Assembly: GCA_013399305.1 (NCBI GenBank)
Contig: VXAI01000039.1
Location: 5,708,196-5,772,195, forward strand
Direction of reading: 5' to 3'
Length of the DNA: 64,000 nt
Source: Rostratula benghalensis
Taxonomy: Eukaryota; Chordata; Aves; Charadriiformes; Rostratulidae
Made by a program: the position numbers and the translations under genes. Shown piece after piece: positions 26,822 through 40,122 of this stretch. Below the pieces are notes generated by a model that saw only the letters and a list, made by a program, of their open reading frames with translations, was not told where the DNA came from and made no database searches. Position 1 is the stretch's first letter. Each line of letters begins with the position of its first letter.

Positions 26822-27134
26822 NNNNNNNNNNNNNNNNNNNNNNNNNNNNNNNNNNNNNNNNNNNNNNNNNNNNNNNNNNNNNNNNNNNNNNNNNNNNNNN
26901 NNNNNNNNNNNNNNNNNNNNNNNNNNNNNNNNNNNNNNNNNNNNNNNNNNNNNNNNNNNNNNNNNNNNNNNNNNNNNNNNNNNNNNNNNNNNNNNNNNNN
27001 NNNNNNNNNNNNNNNNNNNNNNNNNNNNNNNNNNNNNNNNNNNNNNNNNNNNNNNNNNNNNNNNNNNNNNNNNNNNNNNNNNNNNNNNNNNNNNNNNNNN
27101 NNNNNNNNNNNNNNNNNNNNNNNNNNNNNNNNNN
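26822..27134. other. Assembly gap, 313 N, inside CR1
   Basis: CR1 sequence is continuous in identity on both sides of this gap. The missing bases are therefore very probably interior CR1 sequence that the assembler could not place because of its repeat copy number. From what I know of CR1, the expected missing length is of the same order (a few hundred bases). Confidence 0.95.
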
Positions 27135-27356
27135 TCTCTCCAGCCTATTCAGGTCCTTCTGAATGACATCCTGTCCCTCTGGTGTATCAACACCACCACA
27201 CAGCGTATTGTTATCTGCTAACTTGCTGATGGGGAACTCATTTCCTCTTTCTGTATCATTGATAAAAGTCTTAAACAGTACCAGTCCCAGCACGGACCCT
27301 TGAGGGACACCACTTGTCACCACTCTCCATCTGGACCTCAAGCCATTGAATACCAC
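27135..27356 (-). pseudogene. CR1 reverse transcriptase remnant, catalytic region
   Basis: The minus strand reads the CR1 RT block GVPQGSVLGLVLF (the conserved GVPQGSVLGP loop with P changed to L), then INDTERGNEFPISKLADNNT. The family's FADD catalytic box is altered here to LADN: the second of the paired aspartates is asparagine and the phenylalanine is leucine. This would abolish polymerase activity in a translated protein. The segment runs into the assembly gap at its C-terminal side. Confidence 0.85.
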
Positions 27357-27488
27357 CCTCTGGCTGCAACCATCCAGGCAGTTCCTTATCCACTGAACAG
27401 TCCATCCATTTCCAAATTGGCAAGCAGGATGTTGTGGGAGACTGTGTCAAAGGCCTTAACAGAAGTCCAGATAGTTCACATCCATAGG

Positions 27489-27854
27489 TTAGCCCTTATC
27501 TACTGACATAGTCACTCTATCACAGAAGGCCACTAGGTTAGTCAGGTGCGACCTGCCCCTAGCAAAGCCATGCTGGCTGTACTGAGTCATCTCCCTGTCC
27601 TCCATGTGCCCAAGCATGGCATCTAGAAGGATCTGTTCCATAATCATCCCTGGCACAGAGGTGAGGCTAACAGGTGGGTAGTTGTTAGGGTCCTCCTTTC
27701 TGCCCTTTTTAGGAATGGGTATGATATTTCCTTTCTTCCAGTCCACAGGGACTTCACCTGACTGCCACGATTTTTCAAATATCATGGAAAGTGGCTTGGC
27801 AACTACATCAGCCAGTCCCTTCAGGGCTCTGGGATGCACTTCCTCAGGTCCCAT
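27489..27854 (-). pseudogene. CR1 reverse transcriptase remnant, fingers region
   Basis: The minus strand gives about 120 codons resembling the N-terminal (fingers) part of CR1 RT. Visible blocks include [39 protein letters not shown] and SLTSVPG. The usual NYRPVSL motif reads NYPPVSL. The frame closes with a TAA at 27489-27491, where the intact element continues. Just beyond, near 27467, one extra T shifts the frame before the KAFDTV block that carries the first catalytic aspartate. The reading start is arbitrary because the element is truncated. This is a dead gene copy. Confidence 0.88.
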
Positions 27855-28040
27855 GGACGTGTATATCTTCAGGTTCCTCAGCTAATCATGTACCTTATCT
27901 TTACTTACAGTGGGAGGATCTTTGTAACCTTGGTCTCCAACTTGCAGGCCATCAACGCAAGAATAGGAAAGGGGTTGACAAGGAAGACTGTGAGAACTTC
28001 CATCTTCTCATCCGTTGATACAAGTTCCATCTTGCATCTT

Positions 28041-30233
28041 TTGGAACTATTTTCTGGTTTTGAACTCAAGTATGAACAATCTATGAGTATTTCTGCATCA
28101 ACCAAAATTTATTCTTTTACAAATAGTTATTATTTTATATTCCTGATGCAGTATGATACAGTCTTCAAAATCTCCTAGAAAGGACACTTATAGTGAATAC
28201 AAGAGTAGGACAAGGGGTTTTATTTAGTATATTACTGAGACTATTCTTATGGTTATTTCCTTTGATGGGTTCTAAAGCAAGGAAACGGCTATGTTGATAT
28301 ACAAGCATTCAACTCGTCATGTTTCAATCTATATTTTAGAATTATTATCTTCCAGATTTCCTTAGAGTCTAACCAAAGATTTAGATACCTAATTTTAAGC
28401 ATTGAGACTCGAAGAATAATCATCCCTATTCTACTTGAGCTCTGCCAGCAGTGTTTGTTTTGATTAGATAAATGTAAAATAATTAGAAAAATCTCAATAT
28501 GAATGTTTTGTTGTATTTTGGCACACCTTATCGTACTCTATTATGTCTTGCTCCATATAGCTCTAAATTTCATGCTGGCATTAGCTGTGGGTTTTGTTTC
28601 AAAACTGAATTTTCCATTATCTTTTGTGCTTTTTTCATTGAATGTGAAACAGGGGAGAAACTATTTGGTATGCTATAATATATCTGTCATATACAGTGCT
28701 CTGCAGAGTAAACATAAAAGTATAATCTGTGTTATTGAAAAAAATAATGCATGGAGCTATCCGTAGAACATTAAGCATTCACTCTATATTGTTTTCCTCC
28801 TTTCCTTGCAAGTTCACATGACTCAGAATGCGAACAGAGCACATAAAATCATCTATGTAGAGTTGTAAGGTTCCACTAAGCAATTGAGATGAGAATTTAT
28901 AGAAGAGAAAGTACTCCCCTGAGAGATGTGGGCATTTCAAATTTCATCCTTCATCCCAACTAAGATGAAGTTGTTTCCTTTCTAGAACTTGACATCTATT
29001 TAAAATGAATCACCTAATCACATATGTTTTTTCTTACAGAAGATGATTAATTCTTCTGATTTTGTTGGCTGTAGCTATCTGCAGAGTTAAGCAAATTTTC
29101 AATCTATTTATCTCCCAGCTATGTAAAAACAAACAGTGTTATAAAAAAACACTATTGACCTTGAAAGTCTCCTGGTAAGAATCATTAAATAATTAAATTG
29201 TTAATAAACTCATAAATATTGAAAGCAACACATTTTTGGAATACTGAAAAGCAATTGTTGATATAGTTATCTTAGTAATATAGTCTTTATTCTACTTCAC
29301 AGCCATGTGCTTTTCTTCCCCCAAAATTCAAAAAAAAAGCTCAAAATTATAACTGTGCTAACTTTTACCTCCATGTTTTCCAAGTTCTTGAGCCCTTTTA
29401 TAAGGGCCTAATTTCAGTGTTCTGATGTTTGTCACGTAATGAGTATCTCACAGTTTTCCGGCTCCTTTAAAGCTGCTATCTTGGTGTCACCCCCCTTGCA
29501 CAATTACAGTAGATGTTATCACTTTAAGTTTCATCAGCACCACTGAGCTTTTGTCCACATTACCTTCTAGGGAATAAGTTTATGTGAATGATCCTTGAAA
29601 AACCTATACCAAAGAAGTTAAACATTTTTAGTGGAATGTCAGCATGTGGAATATTTGAGGTAGAATTCCTGATTTCTTGAAAATAATTAGAGGATATTCA
29701 TAATATTGAGTATACCAGACTGAAAAAACCATGTCCAAATAGATAATTATTAGCCAACAAGAATTCAGCTCAAGTGAATGCTACCAGGACTCCTAAAACC
29801 CAAGAATCTGGTTAGCCCCAAAGTAAATTCTTGTTCTATACATTAAACTATTCTTGGTTCATTTATTTTATGTGGAGTTTTAGTCAAAGTACACCCAACA
29901 AAAAGGAGGTATAAAATTGTGAACATCACAGAGACTTCCTCCGCAGTAAATATCAAAACTTGTAGGAGAGAAATGCAAGGGAAGTACTCAAACTAACCTA
30001 CAGTGACCATGAATTTTGGCTAAACTACACCCTTATTTGTATTGCCATTTTTGGTAACAACAGTTTATCACACTGTTCTAATCCATCGACTACATTGCTT
30101 ACACAGAGATAGACAGAAGATTTTAAGGAGGTTTGAATCTGGATTGAGAATAGAGAACTAGTGGAAACTCTTGAACACTATTACAGAAACGTGTGATAAC
30201 AATTCTATACTCTGTCCCGTTCGCATTCTCCAA
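28041..30233. other. Non-coding AT-rich unique sequence
   Basis: About 2.2 kb lies between two minus-strand CR1 fragments. No recognisable gene, RNA gene or repeat is seen. The composition is AT-rich and open frames are short. Confidence 0.65.
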
Positions 30234-30552
30234 CAGAATCATAGAATGACTTGGGTTCGAAAAGGCCTTTAAAGGTTATGTGATCCAATCCCTCTGCAGT
30301 GAGCAAAGACATCTTCAACTAGATCAGGTTGCTCAGAGCCTCATCCAACCTGACCTTGAATGTTTTCCAGCATGCAGCATCAACCACCTCTGTGGGCAAT
30401 TTGACCCAGTGTTTCACCACTCTCATTATAAAAAAATTTCTTCCTTATATCTACTCTAAATCTCCCCGCTTTCAGTTAAGAATTGTTTTTATTTGTTTTA
30501 TTTAAAAACCTTGTCCTATTGCAACACACACCACCAAACAGTTTGTCCTCAA
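30234..30552 (-). mobile_element. CR1 LINE, 3' fragment, diverged
   Basis: The fragment starts with CAGAATCATAGAATGACTTG, the complement of the CR1 3' end. It continues through the usual blocks for the ORF2 C-terminus (ATCAACCACCTCTGTGGGCA near 30380, TTTCACCACTCTCATTATAA near 30410). Similarity resumes after about 30 bases of AT-rich insertion near 30480-30510, with CCTTGTCCTATTGC. The copy is old, heavily diverged and non-coding. Confidence 0.88.
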
Positions 30553-33500
30553 AGCTAATGTTTACAGTGTGGGTGGCTTAACACAAAGATGGTTGGGCAC
30601 ACCTAACAATTATGAAAAGAAGAACTGAACGTATACATATGAATGTTATTGTTTGAAACCTATTTTAAAAGGAAAAAGTATGTTCTGTGCTGTATAAGTT
30701 CCTGTATCCTGCTACAGCAACTGGAAGAATTACACATTATCACTAAATTGTATTTTTAACTATTCAGAGTTCTGTACTTCTGTTTTGCTTGCTAGTCTTT
30801 TGTTTTCTAGTTAAGTCAGTTGAGGCACTGTTATGATGATCTAAGTTTTGCTCGTTACTTTGTCAGTATTGCCCAGAGACCATATTAAAGGAAAACATTT
30901 TCTTGCCTTCCTCATGTTAGTCCCTGCAATAGCAACGCTGAAAAAGCACAGGCGTTAGAAAGCCAGAAAACTATCTCAAATAATCAGAGCACTAAGGAAA
31001 TCAATATAAATAGTTCAATATGTAGACTAACGTAATATTTCCAAATATAATAATGCAATTTATTGAAGTCCACCTAGCACATGTGAGAAAACAGTTCATT
31101 TCCAACCCCAGATTTGCCTGTGATATTGTAACACTGTTGTGGAAACCCAGATACAGACCACCTGCGTCTTTGATTATCAATTCTTCATTTCTTTATGAAA
31201 TATGAACTTTATCTGGTGTCAAGTTGATTTAAGAATGATACTTTTGTATCCTTCTTGGTTTCTAGTGCAGCTACCTGGGGAACTCATTTGAGAAAAAAAT
31301 GGAACACTTTAATTTTGTATGAGAAAACTTTAAATCTGTAGATTATATAACTTGCTCTAAATTTGCTAATGTTTAAATGACCTTAAGCAAATTAATTTTA
31401 GAGTTAATTCACACAAACTTTCATCAGATAAGATGAAGAATGTTATACAAGACCAGGTTTGTAGACTCCCAGTTTCACTAATGCCATTCATTTTCCTGAT
31501 CTTGCTCAGATTATTTGATGTTTCATAGTAGGGAAATCATTAAATCAGCAAAAATGTTGAAAAAGACTTTTTCTAAGTCTATACCTGACAGAATCCAGAA
31601 TTGCACTTTAACACTTGTAGGTTTTGTTTGGTTGTTTTCCACTATTTTCATTATGTAAATGTTTAATAGTGTTTAAATATGATAAATTATTAGATGTTTA
31701 ATTATCATACAGTGGATATTTAAGTTACACAGTTGTAGGCATTGTACAAACACTATTTAATTTTACTAGGTTTAATTTGTTATCTTTCATCTGGATTAGT
31801 CATTTCTTGTTTTATCTGAATGCTTACCAGTAGCTGTTTTGAGTGATCTGTCAATCTTGCCAATCTTTAAGCTTTTCCAGCAAAATACTCACATGTCTTA
31901 TTTTAATCCCATATTTTTTTAACTCTATTCAATCTTATTAAATCCTGTGCAAGAGAGCATAATGGACAGATGATTTAGTGGTTCCCATCTGTACAGGAAA
32001 AGCTCTGGTAGCATCACTGAGGATTTTTATCTAAAATCATCTCATCTGGGCAAGATAATTGTGTGGTCTATCTGGGAAATGTTATGAAATCATAATTCCC
32101 TCAAATTCAAGGAAAAAAATCCCACATATTCAAGAGGGTGGGATTTCATCCATTCTGAGGCTTGCCTTACCCTTCTTGTGAAATAAAGACATTGTATTTC
32201 AAAAGTTATAATTTGGAGTGTTTTATAATGGAAAATTAACTTTTTTCTTTTTCTAATTCTGCATCTGTAAAGAAGCAGGGTAAATTGAAATTCTGTGTGT
32301 CTGTACCAAAAGTGCTATAGTTTTTTGTCTTTTCTCTTATTTTTCTGAATCACGCACTGATGTAGCTTGAATGCTATATATGCTAAGTGAGAATGCTCCT
32401 CCATTTCCCTTTATTTCGTGGAAGACAGTTGACCTCACAACAGAGCCACTACTGAATGTTCAAATAGACTTTTCAACACTTTGCTATCAATCACATTAAA
32501 ATGTACAGATTCAAAGCATCATGTCTTCTGTTTCCAGCATGACTTTTAGATCTCCAAGGACCTATCTGTGTTTTTCTTCTCTTTGCTTCTTATTACTTGT
32601 GTATTATTTGTGCTCACAAATGATCTCTACTATAACAACTATAATTAGGCTGGTGTTTTTCAGCCTTCAGGGAGTATTGAGTAAATATGTGAACTGTGCT
32701 ATTTGGATACCTGAAAATGCATACTGCTTCTTTCTTTTGGTCTTATACATTACCTAGGGTCCGGAAAAGAAAAAAGTAAACTGCTATCAGTCCTCCGCAA
32801 CAGCGTATAAACCTAGACACTATAAATTTGACATACAGTACAATTTAACTGAGGCTTTAACTTAATGACACCCACTTGGTTCACAATAATCTCTATGGGA
32901 TTGGAAGATGCACCTTTGGGACGTGAGGTCCAGCAGAAAAATCCTTCATCCAGTTGTTCTTCCACCTGCTCACCCCTAACCACTCACAATCTACAGCCTT
33001 CTCCCAGCTTCTTCAAAACAACAGCAGTCAAGTATAGATAGAGAGAGACATAGCAGTTCAAAATTTTCACTATTTAAGATTTTATTTCTCCTTTAACTTT
33101 CTTTCCTGAGCTACAGATTGTTGAAACAGGGACACTACACAAAACACCAAAAAAAAAATAAAAAATACTGGAAGTCAGAAAACAGAAAGCCACAGTTAAA
33201 CTGGGGAAATAAAATAATAAATTGAGGTCCTACCTAAAGAGAAAGATAAATATGTTCAAAATTATATGTCACAAAGGGAGAAAAACAATACTGATAACAC
33301 TGTGGCTTCTAAAACATAAAAGGACACAAAAAGAAAGTTAGCAGAAGAGTACAACTTCAGAAATGATTACTTATAAATATTCATTAAATATAAAAGTAAA
33401 CAGTTTATTCAACAACAACACAAAAACCTAGAAGAGCACAGTTATACATGGTAGAGTTTACACACTGAAACTGACAGAGTATTAAAAAGCAACAGATTTA

Positions 33501-36500
33501 AACTATGGGGAAAAGAAAAGAACAAACCAATCAAAGATGTTGACTGCAAATATGTTGTCCTGAGCTATGCCTATGTCCAACCAGCTATATTCACATATTC
33601 TAATTAATCTTTAAATGCAGACTGGAAGCACATTACTTCTAAAGTTTTTTCCTCACAAGTTGGGAGCTACTATAGTAATATCAGACTGTAAATGTAATCT
33701 TTATTTAGTGTCATAATCTTTGTTTATGTCTCCTTGACTGATAGTGAATGCTTAAGGAATTTTTCTATACCGAGTTACTGATTGAGTAAAATTGGTCAAA
33801 TGAGTTTGTTAATTTTATGCATGTATATCTAAATCATCAATGTCTATACCAATGTTACTTTCACATTCCAGGCTACAGAGTAAATGTGATGAGTGCATCT
33901 AATTACTAGCAACACTAGATTTAATAGCACTGTTGCATCGCAGCTGAAAGTCTTCTCTGTGACAAACATCCACAGCCCTTGGCTTGCTGCCTTACACGCA
34001 CACAAACACATCCACACCACAGTGACAGAGACCTCATTGTCACACAGCTATTCTTGTGCATTAAGTATTGTTTTACCCTAACACAAGATCAAGAGAATAC
34101 TCTATTCCAATGAATGTCGAATATCACAAAAAAATCACGGCAAAAGAAAATGCCATCTGGGTAAAATAACCAGCCACATCTATTTGTTTTATGATAGATT
34201 TTAAAACGCTTAAAACTTTTTAAAGTTTTAAGTTTAATACTCCAGCTTTAGAGTCCTGCAAGTGTTTACATGGCACAAATAATGACTAGTTAGTTTCATA
34301 TTTTAAAAAAAAAATCATTGATAAGGCTATTCAAAGCATTTTTAGGGACCTTAAAAAGGGATGTTAAAGGTTCCTAGGCCTACTCTTGATTCATTACTGT
34401 CGCTGTTTTAAAGATGACTGCCAAAAACATGGCTGGGGATGATTAAAAAAAAGAAATAAGGTTCTAGAAGAAGAAATAACAAAATAATATAAAAGCAGCA
34501 TCAAGATCAAAAAAGCTTTTTTTGCACAAATACCTACCCTTACTATATTTTTGTGTATATATGTATAGTACATATATATACACACAAACACTCCACACAC
34601 ATATCTTTATACTTAAATCTGTATCAACATTAATACAAGGTATAAATTATAAAAGTGAAACCAGTTAGATGCAAGATTTTTAATGTCAATGTTCTAATAT
34701 TAGTTTGCTATTTTTAGTTCTTTCTTGATGGCAAATTTATCTTCGTTTTTCAGATCTTAATAATCATCTCTTAAAAAAATTAATTTTAATTAACCTCTGT
34801 ATCTGGAGACACATGTTAGGATATATGGCATGCTTGATTCTAATGTCTACATTTGTGCAAGTGCAAGCTTACTGGAAATTCTAGAAATCCCAGTCAAATT
34901 AAAATTGACCCTTTTTAAGATTCCAAGAATAAAAATCCCACTAGAACGTGACCTTACTTAAAATGACAGCGTTTAACTTGTGAGTACATCAGAAATACAA
35001 ATATTTTCCAGAAATTAAATAGCTATGCACAATCTAATTATGAAAACCACCCACAGAAGTGCTTGTGCTCTTTTTAATCTGGCTACTGTCACTATGTTGT
35101 GCAAGAAGACTATGCAAACATCTGACTTCTCTTAGCTGCTGTGGGGAGTCAGTGGGGTGCTAGCAGGGCTGTCTTGCTTTGAGATTATACAAGCAGAATG
35201 GACTAACCTAGAAGTTGTTTCTCCACCAGTTCTGTGCCACCAGAGGATTTCTCAGGTGTTGGCTGGCTCTCCCTAGAGCTATGTAGAGAGGCCATTCCAT
35301 TACCACCCAATCAGCTTCAATAAGTTCCTAAGCACTTCTCTTTACCTTCTGCACTTCTTATTCCTTGAAAAATAATTTTCAATTCACAAGTCCATGCACA
35401 ATAATAATGAATGGTACCAGTACTGGCTTCATAAGAGAGTTGGCTATAACAACAAGTACACACCGACTTAGCAAAAGAAAAGACTCAAGTATCTCTGAGT
35501 ACTTGAACTTGGTATAATTTCTTTTGTCACTAGTGGCTTTTTGTTGGTTATTTCTTGGGGAGGTTGTTTTTTAAAGAATATAATTTATACTTCTCTATGC
35601 TTATCCCAACTTTTGTTGAGACATAAGTTAATTTGAATCAATGTCTTAGACCTCAGTCTTAGTTATATTAAAATTACCCACTGTTTTTCCTTCAATTGAA
35701 CAACATTTGACTAAAAAAATGTGTAAATAATGATATACAAGCCAATTGAGGGTAAAGTCTGTTTATTTATTCTATTGGTAACTATTCTATTGGTAAACCA
35801 AGTTGTTACTTGTGCTTTTCTGATTTGGAAGAAAAAGTAGTTTGTTATTTTTGTTAGCATCATTCTTTGTGTATTACTATAACTTTGGCATTTGGATGAA
35901 ACAGTCAGAGCAGTTGAGCATGAAGACATGGTACAAAACCAAAAGAGAGATGAAGAAAGTTGAAACTAGAAGAGGTGCTAGCTTTTCACATTTCACACCA
36001 GCTCCCTTAGCCCTTGGGTTGTCCAACCCAATATTTTCTTTTATAATATAATATTTTTGTACTTGCTTTTATAAGGTATTTGGCAATTGAACAAAGTAGT
36101 TTATTTCAAGAAGCCTGACAATTGATAACTAGGCATTGACCCTAATAGATGGCCTTAGATTCATATCATCCAGGATAGCTCTCCAGTTTCATCTCAGCAT
36201 CCTTTCTCCTTTTACCACCTTCACATACTCATGCCACCCTATACCCTAAGAACATATTATTAAGAAATGAAACAATCAAAAATAATCCCACACTCAGCAA
36301 GAGGACTAAAGACATTTAAAGTTACAAAAAAGCCCTGTTAAATGACAAAACTCAAGAATGTCACAAGTCAATACTACACTGACAAGTTCAGTTATAATCC
36401 TTCATCTTTATCTGAAGAGTTTTCTGCTTTCACCTGAGTCATTACAACAGAAGAAAGTTGTTCCTCATAAATTTAAGTATGACTCTACCTTTTAATATAA

Positions 36501-39500
36501 AAGTAATTAATCCATAGACTTATGTACAGAAAAAGGAATAATGGAAATTGCATCATTTGCACTAGATACATTGCTTGCATGGTCTATTCTGTACACAGAT
36601 GCCCAGTTTTGTGTAAGTATATATATCCATACATGCATATATAGGTAAATGCATGTGTATTTTACTCCACAGAGAAACACACATGTTTATTCTCCACTCT
36701 AAGTACAAAGGCTAACTGTTGCAAAGATGTGTCAAAATATTTCACAGTACATGTTACATAAAGAAATAAAACAACTGCATTTTAAAGGAAAAAATAATAA
36801 TAAAATAGGAAAAACAACTCAAGAAAAAGACAGAAAATTATCCCAGGCAAATAACCAATGATAGTTATTGTTATTCATAGCAAAACAATTTTTTAAAAAT
36901 AAAATCCACGTAAGACTAGTATAGAAAACATCAGTTGAAATACATTGTTGTTGTTTAATATTACCTCAGTAGCATTTTTGTTGCAGGGTAATTTATTTCC
37001 AAATAAATTGTGCTAATTTTCACTTGGTAAGCCTGTTATTCCTCATCTCAGTGCCTACTCATTTGTGCATGTGCCCAGTAGTTTCTAATCAAATATAGCA
37101 AAACATATCAATTTTGTTTTGCTTTCAGAAGTGATGGATGATTTAGCCGTGGTCATAGAGAACATGGAGAACTCCAGGTTTTCCTTGAAAGAAGTGTAGA
37201 TATGAGGCCAAGTTATTTTTATTTTTCAATTATTATCTATTCCCTAGTCAGTGACAAATTTCCCGTTGTTCCACTCTTACACTGATATGATTGCTCAGCA
37301 AGCTTCTACATAATCTCTTAAAGTGCTCAGATTGCAACTTTGGATCACTCAAGTTTTTTTTATTGTCATTTGAAAATTCAACAGTTATCCTATGTTGTTG
37401 ATTTTTTTATTATTACTACTACATTTGCATGACTCAATTTAAATAAAAACCCCATAATTTGTAAAAGCAAAAGTAGACTTTAGTAAAGCGAAGCCCTGAA
37501 GTACAGGAATAGAAGTAAAATACAAATAAAAACATTATCACAAACAAATTAAATATTTACATTGTTTGATTGAGAGAAAAACAGCCATAGAAAATTTTAA
37601 TGATTTCTTGTTCCTTTCAATCGATCAAACACATACTTATAAAATATTTGTCATATTTGTCTAATCAATCAAGCTATACTATGTCTTGCCCTCCAAAGAT
37701 GTTAATATTATAATGCTCATTACACATTTGAGCAAAAATTAAATTGATTTTGCAAAGCTTCATGAAGTAACTGCCGAAATCATAGATATTCTTTGATCAG
37801 AGTCAAATGGAATTTATATGTGCTGCTAATAATTGTTAGAATGTGCCTTTTTCTTGGCAAAGCTTTTTTTTTGAGTAATTTCAGTACCTATTTTAACAAA
37901 ATGTTAAGCAGTCTGAATAGACACAACCCTATATCAACATGATTATTTTGTGTTGCACTTAGAGACACCATTGTTCTACAGCTGTCCAATTATGCCTGAA
38001 TGAACATTTTTTAAAGTATTTTAAATCACAGTTTTAGTCCCTCTTTTATGTGTTTCATTTTGCTGTATTTGTTCTGTTAGTTTGGAGGCCTACTTCTCCC
38101 ATGGAGAATAAGAGAGGCCAAGGTGGGATAAACAGGAACAGCAGCAAGGACCTGAAGCTTATACAGAAAAATAGTTAAAAGGATTGGACTGATGGAAAGC
38201 CTTCTCCAAGGGCAGAAGGAACACAGTCCTACGGATCAAACTGTGCAGGGATGACAAAGTTAGAAGGCCACAGACCTGACTGAAAACCAGTCTGGAAGTA
38301 AGGAGTCATTTTTCAGGAAAGGGTCTACAAGACCTTTTTTTAGTCTTATTCTTCTCTTAACAAATCCCATCAATTTTTAATGTAAAAAAATTTCAGATTG
38401 TCTATTTTTTAAATATGGCCCATCATTTGAGCTTAGCCTCCTTTTTGAGAGGCTTAGAATCAAGAAGAACTTTGTTTTGCTCTAACGCTCTGGCTGTCTC
38501 AGAGCTAACCTGAAGGGCAGTACACGTAGATGATTAAAAACAAGTAGAAAAATAAATTTTGGGGCGTTAAATAAAAATTGCAGGCAACAGATTTTGTAGG
38601 ACATTTTGTAGGAAAAATACAGCGGAAATTGGGGGGTTATGCGTACGGAAAGTAAAAGCAGATATGGTAAAGGTAGACAAAAACGGGAAGAAACTATGAG
38701 CACATGATATTCGTCTACCCTAAGCTCCCAGAAGAAGGAAGGAAACTACAACTCCTGTGTGGAAATAAGTTCAATTCTACACACAAAACCCCAGGCAGTA
38801 GCACACACAGATTCACATGAAGACTGCATAATCACTTGTTTTCAAGGAAGATGAATTCAGACTACAACTGAAACAAATAAATTAATCCTAGGTTTGGGAA
38901 TAGACGGGCTACAGGGTTAAAGGAGAGGATCTTTTGTTTGTTTACCCTAGCCAAAAGGTTTGTTTACCTTAGCCAAAAAACAGACCAACAGGGAAAATAA
39001 CTCATGTTTATAAAAAAAGAAAAGCATTGTGTGAAAAACAAAGCAAAGAAAATTCTCTTCCCATGTAAAAGGAAAGATAATACTGGAATAAACAAAAAAG
39101 GTATACCCTTGGTTATAAATTCAAGCCAAAGAAAACCTTAACCCAACAATCCACAGGTGTAACACTGAAGATATATTTAGGCTAACAAGGCCTCACAACT
39201 TCACCTACTTTAAAATGCTATTTGGTCACTGTGTGAAAGGAATAATTAAATGGCTTTCACTAGTCTATGAAGGGATTGGCTGTTTTTATTCCTGTGTTCC
39301 TACTCCTGTTGTTCTGTGCTGGTTTTCAGTCAATTCAACAAAATCAAATAAAGTTCACTTTTAAGAACCTTGTAACATTTTGTTCAAAACAATGAAATGT
39401 AATACTTAATAGCATTTTTGTTTTATGGACTAAAAACCTTAAACTAATAAACATTTCAGTTTCAGACAAGTGTGCTCAAAAACACTAGTATAAGAAGCAT

Positions 39501-39764
39501 GATATCATACTCTACAGGAATGAAAACTTACCACATTTTATGTCACATGAGAAAAATTCTGCAGTGCTGAACTACATTCTATAACCAATGAAGTCAGCTA
39601 TTTTTTCACAGTTCTTTGTTTTCACTTTGTCTATTTCTACCATTGAAAAGCAGCAGCAAAATAGTAACATCTAGTGACCAGGTGGACTAGATGCAGGCAG
39701 GTTGCCATTCTCTGTCAAAAGAGCAGCTGGGGAACTATTCTCCACTGCTGTACCTTATCAGAAT
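30553..39764. other. Non-coding AT-rich unique sequence
   Basis: About 9.2 kb has no recognisable gene or interspersed repeat. Minor features are an AT-rich stretch near 34.55-34.60 kb, a tandem 22-bp duplication at 38937-38980, and an acceptor-like site with a 21-codon open frame near 37.13 kb. The purine-rich segments at about 38.1-38.3 and 38.5-38.8 kb differ in composition from their surroundings and could be ancient transposable-element debris, but I could not match them to a family. Confidence 0.6.
38937..38980. repeat. Tandem duplication of a 22-bp unit
   Basis: Two nearly identical 22-base units built on TTTGTTTACCYTAGCCAAAA lie head to tail, differing by one C/T change within the unit. 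This is probably a replication-slippage duplication, with no evidence of function. Confidence 0.85.
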
Positions 39765-40122
39765 TTTGTGAGGAGAGGCTAAAAGAGTTGGGTCTGAGAT
39801 TAGAAGTTCAAGGGGTATTTAACTGCTGCCTCTACCTATCTAACATGGATCTAGAGGGAAGAGACCTGGTCTCTCTTCTAGGGGTGCTCAGTGAAAGGAG
39901 AGGCAAGACGCATAAATTGCAGCAGGGGAAATTCTAACTACTGTCAAAAAGACATTCCTCAGAGAGAGAGCTGTCAAACATTGGAACAGGTTGTCTAGAG
40001 AGTCTGGACGCTGCCATCTATGAAGATATATAGACTTGGTGGAACAAAGGTCTCAGCAATCTGATCTAGCTTTGAGTGGGAAGTTGAACAAGGCCACCTC
40101 CTAAAATCTCTTTGTGATTATG
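39765..40122 (+). mobile_element. CR1 LINE, 3' fragment, highly diverged
   Basis: This is a plus-strand CR1 tail. The block GAGGAGAGGCTAAAAGAGTT corresponds to the conserved ORF2 C-terminal region (ERLKELG in one frame). It is followed by GCAGCAGGGGAAATTCTAAC, CATTGGAACAGGTTGTCTAG and a final CTCTTTGTGATTATG that resembles a decayed CR1 3' end. Numerous substitutions and indels make it one of the oldest copies here. No coding potential remains. Confidence 0.8.

Larger units (their letters stand above)
26388..28040 (-). mobile_element. CR1 LINE, longest copy, gap-interrupted
   Basis: This is the largest CR1 copy in the window, about 1.65 kb, inserted on the minus strand. The 3' terminal region is at the low-coordinate end (a GAAGGGACCTTTAGG-like block at 26410-26430). 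Going up in coordinate come the ORF2 C-terminal block, the gap (26822-27134) and the reverse-transcriptase coding region (27135-27854). Recognisable but diverged CR1 sequence then continues to about 28040. The copy is 5'-truncated within the ORF2 endonuclease/RT part. Substitutions, at least one frameshift and stop codons are visible in the RT region, so it is an old inactive copy. The flanks beyond 28040 show no CR1 similarity that I can recognise. Confidence 0.93.

Noticed and set aside
38090..38340. Purine-rich segment considered as CR1 5' or other LINE sequence
   Set aside because: There were no blocks I could match to CR1 with confidence. It was left as unassigned sequence.
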